This document shows positions 57,358-64,000 of a DNA stretch of 64,000 bases, piece after piece. Position 1 is the first letter of the stretch; each line of letters starts with the position of its first letter. The stretch is from NCBI GenBank assembly GCA_030141605.1, contig JAQGDQ010000001.1, positions 1,522,501 through 1,586,500 on the forward strand, in the 5' to 3' direction. A program made the position numbers and the translations under genes. The DNA comes from Tubiluchus corallicola (taxonomy: Eukaryota; Priapulida; Priapulimorpha; Priapulimorphida; Tubiluchidae). Under the pieces are notes generated by a model, which did no database searches, was not told where the DNA came from, and worked only from the letters and a program-made list of their open reading frames with translations.

Positions 57358-57476
57358 AATAAACTATTTACTGTTGTTTTCAGATGTTGCATAACCTAAT
57401 TTTAGCCTATCTTTGCAGTTTAATTACAACTAAATTTATTTGTCAGAGTTTTTCTTCTTAAACTGGATATAATAAA
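57358..57476 (+). terminator. Candidate poly(A) signals of the Munc18 gene
   Basis: AATAAA occurs at 57358-57363 and again at 57471-57476, about 190 and 305 bp after the stop codon. Either could end the shortest transcripts. Neuronal genes often have longer 3' UTRs, so later signals (for example near 58188) are also possible. Confidence 0.5.
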
Positions 57477-59856
57477 GGGGAATTCTGGAGAAGTTTTGAC
57501 CATGTTTACGTGTACGTAATTCTAATTGCTTGGCCAATGTAACATACACCTTGCAATAATGCACTGTATTTAGAAAACTGGGAACAATTTGTTTTTGCAA
57601 AATTTAGGTAGAATCTTATTAGCAAAGAGAAGGTTGGATTTAAGATTACCCCCTTTTGTATACGTTTTTCAGTTTCATATGTTTGTCTAACTTGACACGT
57701 ATTATGCATGCCTCTTGAGAAAAGCTCATTACTTGTTCATTTCTTTGAATGTTAAAAGATGTGATTTTAAATTATTGGTATCTTTGTCAAGCATATTTTT
57801 GCTAGTGTGTGACATTGAAATGTGCATTTTTGACGATGATTCACATAGTAGCAAAAGCTTTAAAATTTGTTGTCGACAGTCTCGACTGAGCTGATTTTTC
57901 AAATTTATTAAAAAATTGTTTTTTGTCTCACTTTCTAGTCATTAGTGTAGGAAGCATGTGGTCGCTGATGCTCATTATTATTCGAAGAATTTTAGTGATA
58001 TTTATTGTTGGTAATCACTCGCTACGTTTTTATTATTTAATAAACCATTGGTATAAGATTAGAGCATGGAAGTTCATAATTAATAATTTTACCTTGTTAC
58101 CCTGTAATCCTGCAAAACCTATTGCAATATTATCAACTTGTAAGTCTAATAGCACAATTTAAATTATTTAATTTTTGGCTTAAACGAAATAAATATTAGT
58201 TCTATAGTTCTAACTCACATTATTACATATAGGGTTTTACTGTAGATGTGTGCTTGATGTTAAATTATGATAAAGTAAAATAAACACTTTTGCTTTCAAT
58301 CTATTAATAAATGTGTTAATGGAGTGTTGTAGTGCTGTTAGCTATACCTACGAACTCGGAAGTCTGTTTTATAGAGGCTCTGCTGCTAGGCATCACTTTG
58401 CTCTACGCTGATGCTGTCATTATGATTTGATTTAAGCAGCATGCTAATAATCACTATCATTTTTTTGAAATTAGCGTAACACAGCTTTAGTTAATCGCTA
58501 CTGCAGACTGGCAAGAGCTTGTCAGAAAATCAAACTGTTAATTGCTTTTGATATGAAGAAACAGGAAGTACATTCTTTGGTTGAGATTGCGAGAGACGGA
58601 TTATAATTATAAATACCGAATTTGCTATTAATGCTGCTTTGTTTCCCCATTGAGAACACATTGCATAATTAATTTAGTACTTTCATTATTAGGCAATTCA
58701 TTCCAGTGTGGTATGAGGTTACTCATTTCCATTTAATAGGTGCATCTATGATTTTATGGTGCCAGTACTGTATATGGTCACCTATGCAGTTGCAGCTGTT
58801 GTACTATACTTGGTTAGCATGTATTTGCATACTAAAGTTGTATGTCAATTGCACAAATAGAATTCACGTTGGTAGTTGGAGGAAGGAGCAGATTGTCTCC
58901 TTAGATCATGTTTAAATGTTAAGGTTAGCGAATTTTCACATGTGGCTGAAAAAGTGACCATTGAAATTTTATCCAGTATATTGTATATATAGGTCATCAA
59001 TTAGGAATTTAAAAAAGGTTAGTAATACATTCATCATTAATTATTAAAAATAGATTACATTATTTCACAAAATAATTAAATAAAATCTTGACAGCCAGAT
59101 TAGTTTACGTACTAAGAATTTTATATTTTACCAAGTGGAAAATTTTAAACAAGTAAAATGTCTACTACCATCTAGTAAACAAGGACCTTTAGTTAAGAAA
59201 ACTGTCGTAACAACTAGGCCATTTGTTCCCCAATAATTATTACAGTCCAAAGTGGCGTTAATGATAATCTTAACATCAAGATTATAAATCCTTACTACAC
59301 AAATAACGTCAGCTAAAGCTCGGTTTAATCATATTTAAATTTTTATTAAGCCTTGTTTATGTCAAACTTATTGTTATATTAACCTTAAACAATTATTAAT
59401 AATTATTAGAGGTTTATGTGCCTACTGTTTATGTAGTGACATTACTTGTGATTCCCAACTATGGAACTGTTATTATTTTATTACTTCGTAATATTTAATA
59501 CATATTTAACAAGCATAAATAAAATAATTGTAGTAGTATAGTCACATTTTAGTGCAGACATGCTGTTTTATTATAAGCTGAATCAGTGGTAATTTAGCTC
59601 CGTCGCGATGCGTTAGATGGCGCAAAATGTAAAGCAATGACGGCACGCTTACAAATCCTTTTCTATCAATGATCACAAAAACAACAGGCGCATGTGGAAT
59701 GGATGTTGTACAAGATTAGTATCTACTAATTTAGATTATTCAGTGAAAATTGAAAGAGGACGATAAACCCAAGATGGTTTTGTAATAATTATAAAGTTAG
59801 TATTCTTTTTTTAGTTCGTAGGAAATATAAAAACTGCACTTGGAGGACTATTAAGA
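57477..59856. other. 3' of the Munc18 gene: no further gene seen
   Basis: AT-rich sequence that may include long 3' UTR forms. No coding motif is recognised. Confidence 0.45.
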
Positions 59857-59875
59857 ATGGACGAGCGCGATATCA
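59857..59875 (+). CDS. Possible first coding exon of a downstream gene
   Basis: ATG GAC GAG CGC GAT ATC A is followed by GTAAGT, a consensus donor, in phase 1. A phase-compatible candidate next exon is 61486-61660 (acceptor CACCTGCAG, donor GTGAGA, open for 58 codons). Its product is not recognised, so the model is speculative. Confidence 0.25.
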
Positions 59876-61084
59876 GTAAGTATAGATATGCAATTGCGAG
59901 ATTCAGTCATGGTTTAACTCGATAGTCGAATCAAGTACTTTTGGTTTTTTAATCCACGGTTTCCGATTCTTCATTTTCAGTACTCTGTTGATGATTGTGG
60001 ACTAAAGTTATGTGCGTCTGCATGATGTTGAATTAAATTCACATTGTTATTCGTGTGTCGTGAACAGAGTGTATTAAAAATTATGCATAATTTCTTAGGC
60101 TAACCCCAAGTGCAGAATTTTGTCCCAGTGCCAAAGCACTGAAGACAGTATATTATTGTGTTAACTAATGTACCTGTCATTTCACTTAATCAGTTTGTTT
60201 AGGCGGTGTTTGTAAAAATAAATTTGAATTCAAACGAGTTTCAAAAGAATGTCGTAAAAATATTACTAATAATTGGGTTCCAATATATATTTCACGTGCT
60301 GAAGACCTTGAATTTCATGAGCATGGCTCCTGTACCAAAATTTCATCTCTTTAATACATTTTATCAACATTCATACATGATTCACTAGAATCTGCTAACT
60401 GCTTTAGCTTGCAGTACACTTTTGTTTTGGGCGAAATGGCTTAAACAATTTTAAGCACAATATCTGTGAAAAACAAAATTTATAGTTCTTATAAGTTATT
60501 GAATTATTCAGATATGACAAACCAGAGCTTTAAAAAGCGAGAGTTAGACATTGTTATACTTTATACTGAACTCTCCATTCTGGATTATACATGTCTTGCT
60601 TTAGCAGTCAAAAAAGGCGTTGTTAGTCTTATTTTATTTTCTTAGGTTTCAGGTCAAGTAGGCCTATACAGGTTGTGTGCACTTTTGCTACTTGTGATAG
60701 GCATATAAAAATATTTATAAGTGTATGTGACATTAAATGCCAAGTACTTTACAGTTTTCTGACCCGAATTTTGACTACAATTTTGACTAAATTTTAGCTT
60801 TTAGATATATGAACTGCTAATTACTATATTACATGTCACAGTACACATGTGTGTAGCATTTTAAATTTTGGTCAAAACAATGGCAATGGTCTGATTCAAA
60901 ATTGTTTACATCTAGATAGCTTCTGGTTTGCCTGGATATTTTTTTGCCTATCAGTTTAATTAAATTGAACATATGCACTTTAATTTTTTTCCATTTTTTG
61001 TGATCGTGATACAATAAATCCATTAATTTTGTAATTGTGAATTTTTGAAAACAAGCTTGCCTGAAAGAAAGAAAATATGAAAAG

Positions 61085-61153
61085 GGCTGGACTGAGCCTG
61101 GTTTTGAACAACCTACCTTACAAATGCAATATCATAACCACTAGAACATACAG
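61085..61153 (-). repeat. tRNA-derived SINE-like fragment
   Basis: On the minus strand TCTAGTGGTTATG resembles a pol III A box. About 30 bp on, GTTGTTCAAAACC resembles a B box. The stems do not fold into a full cloverleaf, so this is a tRNA-like relic rather than a tRNA gene. Confidence 0.4.
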
Positions 61154-61452
61154 TCTCTTGTGATAATGACCAATGTTAATTCAGTTTTAATAACTACCCA
61201 ACCAAAGGAAAAGTACCTGGTTCAGATCCAGATTCAATGCCTTCTTTTTCGCATTACCTTTCTTGTGGTCAAGTTTCACAAAAATTGTTGAATTAAAATG
61301 TCACAATCTCTTGTGATAACAGCCGATGTCAGTTCAGTTTTAATAATTACCCAACCAAAGAAAAGGTGCCTGGTTTAGACCAGATTCTGTGCCTACTTTT
61401 TTGTTTTTTCTTTTGGTCAAGTTTGGTTTCAAAAATTGTAGAATTATTATGT
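61154..61452. repeat. Tandem duplication, two copies of about 153 bp
   Basis: TCTCTTGTGATAA recurs at 61154 and 61307. Each is followed by a matching TTCAGTTTTAATAA...ACCCAACCAAAG...GGTCAAGTTT series with substitutions. It directly abuts the SINE-like fragment. Confidence 0.85.
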
Positions 61453-63249
61453 TAATTTGTTTTTACTATGTGCTTTTCACCTGCAGTAACTAAACAAATT
61501 TTCATAGACTTAGCCAACGTTTTCATTTTCATGTTTACTCATTGTCAGTGGGCGTTGCCTGGTTACCTAGTGGCTGTTATTGATGCGCATTGGGGTCATG
61601 ACCAGTTAGCTAGGTACTGGAGTGTGAAAATGCCTTTACCTATACTAGGATCCCAGAAAGTGAGAGTTTTGAATTTGCTCTGAACTAATTTTTCTCGTTC
61701 TAAATTCAAAAACCGGATAGAAAACTGGTTTGCGCGTAAGAGAGACGAGCTATTGTCGTTTTCTGCGTATAATTTTTGTTAATTTGGGAACCTGTTTTAC
61801 GTTTTCTCGTGGCGCATGTAAACTTGGGGTGGAATTTGTTCAGCTCGTGCTGGCCGTTAAGCATGGCCTTATCGATCGCTGTTATTGACTGCCAGGCTGA
61901 GCTAGATACCCACGCATTTATCTTAGTGGTCACCTTTCCATGAACTTTCAGCTTTGCCAATCCAGTGATCTAAGATTGGGAATCAAATTTCTAGTTGTGC
62001 ATCCTGTCTACAAGTGCGCAGACTGGTTATTTACCTATGGAATGTTGAATGTCTTTTATTGCTGTGCATGCTTTTTACAGGTTTTTGTCTATTACTTGTA
62101 ACGGTATTGCGTAGGTTTCTCTAAATTATGTCTATTTAGCATTACATAAAAATTGGGATTTAATCTACTACAACTAAGCATTATTTTTTAAAATAACCTC
62201 TAGCAACCGGTTTTCAGCATGGTGCACTATTTTTTAAAACGAAAGTTAATAAAAACAGGGTTCATTTTTATCGCCATTGATAGAATCCTGTAGTAGCATT
62301 GCGTCTTTTCTCATGATTCGAATATATCTAAGGATTCTAGGTGTGACACTGTTTTTAGGGGCACTACCCTTAAACGTTAGTGTCTCCTAAATTACTATGT
62401 GCAAGGGCTTTACAAACCCGGTATTTACAATTACGGCTTTGAGTAAAAGCTACTGTTTAGCGACCATGTTGTCGTTTTATTTGCGTATATTCATACTGAC
62501 ACTGGAGGAAGCTCTCAAGAAAATCTGATAAAATAAAATAAATCTGGATACAATCAGAGTGAAATATCAGGAACGGGAGTGCCTAGTTACGCGTTCTTCA
62601 TGGTTTTGGGATAGTGGCTTAATTAAATTAGCAAATATTTATTCGTTCCATTCCATATGTACTGTGTTGCACAAATTTGTCTCTGTAGTAGACCTGATGC
62701 AGCCTTGAATCAGCTGCAAAGTATGTACACAGGAAGAGTAGAGTTGAAACAACCGCTTTAAAGCAATCTGCTTTCTTTCTTTTCTTTCTGGGCCATTCAG
62801 GTAATCTGCTTAATTTATTAAATTGACTTAGAGTTAATTTAGCTATACTTCGTCATTGTTGTGGAGTTTAGGAACTAATCTTGTCTGTTTATATGTGAGA
62901 ATTTAAATGCAGTACTGTTATACTTATTTTTACAACTGGATAATAACTCATCTGCTCTCTGTTGGCGGTGATTATTTTTGTGATTTTCACATTTCATTTC
63001 GCTAATTCTGTAAAAAATCTTTGCTAGAAACTGAAAGTGTATCCTTGTCACAAGATAAACTATTGCTTATAAGTAAATTAAAAACTTACCCTGGTTGCAA
63101 AATAAGAAAGAGTTACTTCCATAATTCTAAATAGTGACATCTGGAATAAAATTAATTTTCGTTATATCACGTAGTATATATGTTAACAAACCCAAACTTT
63201 AGCTTAGCTCTTTGGGGGGAGGAATAGCTAAGCGATTACATTGTGTTCA
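61453..63249. other. No firm feature
   Basis: The stretch contains the speculative exon 61486-61660 discussed with the ATG at 59857. The rest shows nothing I recognise. Confidence 0.4.
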
Positions 63250-63316
63250 GTAAAGCTAATTAAGCCTGTTGTGTAGTGAGTAAATGGATGGGTGACCACC
63301 AAGAAAACGGCTTCAC
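63250..63316 (+). repeat. 5S-rRNA-like fragment (possible SINE3 relic)
   Basis: AGTAAATGGATGGGTGACCACC, read in parts, matches the internal promoter-distal part of 5S rRNA (GTTAGTAxxTGGATGGGTGACC). The preceding GCTAATTAAGCC parallels the 5S AGTTAAGC segment. It is partial and diverged, so not a functional gene. Confidence 0.35.
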
Positions 63317-63875
63317 TTGATATACGTCTATTTTAATATTTACCTCGTCGAGCAAAGATGTATACACATGCGAAAGTGGATTAGAGCTGTAACTCTGGTG
63401 ACCCTAATTTGTTAATGTGTGCTTATCTTCCCCCACGATGGCTTGTTCAATATTACTAATATAGATAGCCAAGTTAACAGACTAATCACATTGATCATTT
63501 GATTCAGTCAGTAAAAACGTAATGCAGTCTGAAGCCATATTAAATAGTTTTACTTCGTGGCCACGCAGGATATAGACTGATGTAGATGGAAGAGATTCTG
63601 GGTCAACTGTCTAGTGTACATACAGACTTGGAAATCGATCATCAGGGTGGTTATGTGTCTTAAACCTGTAGACGCAATTTGTGTGGAACATGTAAATGAA
63701 AGTAACCACAAAGGATTCGAGAATCGCCCCAGCAATATTTTTCTTGCTCTTGTCTTTTGAAAAATCATTGCGCTATAGTCTTACGCCCGGTGCAGACATG
63801 CAACATTCAGTTGCGCAATTAAAAAGCAAAATTTGTAAATAACTGAAATCTATGAGAGCGCCCACAGACATGCAA

Positions 63876-63944
63876 TACTATACTATAATACTCTAGTATA
63901 CTATACCATACCATACTATACTATACTACTGTACTATACTATAG
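63876..63944. repeat. (CTATA)n simple repeat
   Basis: Imperfect CTATA/CCATA pentamers lie at the end of the window. Confidence 0.9.
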
Positions 63945-64000
63945 TTTCTAAGTCTAGTTTCTAAATTTGTCACCCAATCTCTTAAAATATGGTAGCGAAC

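Noticed and set aside
63550-63768. 72-codon minus-strand frame near the end of the window
   Set aside because: No motif, signal or neighbouring exon; indistinguishable from chance.

Overview
The window is eukaryotic DNA, most likely from a marine or other aquatic bilaterian invertebrate. The evidence is a multi-exon gene with GT-AG introns, AT-rich intergenic DNA full of simple repeats, and animal-type LINE, Tc1-like and Ty3/gypsy elements. The phylum cannot be fixed from the sequence alone.

The one gene I can reconstruct in full is an unc-18/Rop/Munc18 (STXBP1-family) orthologue on the + strand. It has 16 coding exons from 30816 to 57166. Every junction has a GT donor and AG acceptor in matching phase, and the exons join to a 592-residue protein, the length expected for the family. 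The protein is a Sec1/Munc18 chaperone of syntaxin for regulated exocytosis.

Intron 1 carries a 5'-truncated LINE reverse-transcriptase fragment (about 32.23-33.48 kb) and a decayed Tc1/mariner-like element (33.51-34.43 kb). Intron 10 carries a complete Ty3/gypsy retrotransposon in antisense orientation (41702-46402). Its two 211-bp LTRs are identical, its 5-bp target duplication is perfect, and its gag and pol frames are open, so it arrived recently.

The left third (1-30.8 kb) holds no gene I can identify with confidence. It contains microsatellites, inverted-repeat elements, an old degenerate repeat field (about 11.6-15.2 kb), an odd 21-bp alternating minisatellite (20.54-20.69 kb), two LINE 3' fragments (16.8 and 23.3 kb), a possible minus-strand first exon (26.3-26.45 kb) and an orphan 215-residue frame with a possible signal peptide (28.56-29.20 kb).

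The right end (57.2-64 kb) holds the 3' region of the Munc18 gene with poly(A) signals, a possible first exon of another gene (59857), a SINE-like fragment beside a tandem duplication, and a short 5S-rRNA-like patch.

I found no clearly new multi-gene system. The strongest leads are a pair of in-frame tandem splice donors in the Munc18 gene, the young gypsy insertion with unusual catalytic-motif residues, and the orphan frame at 28.6 kb.
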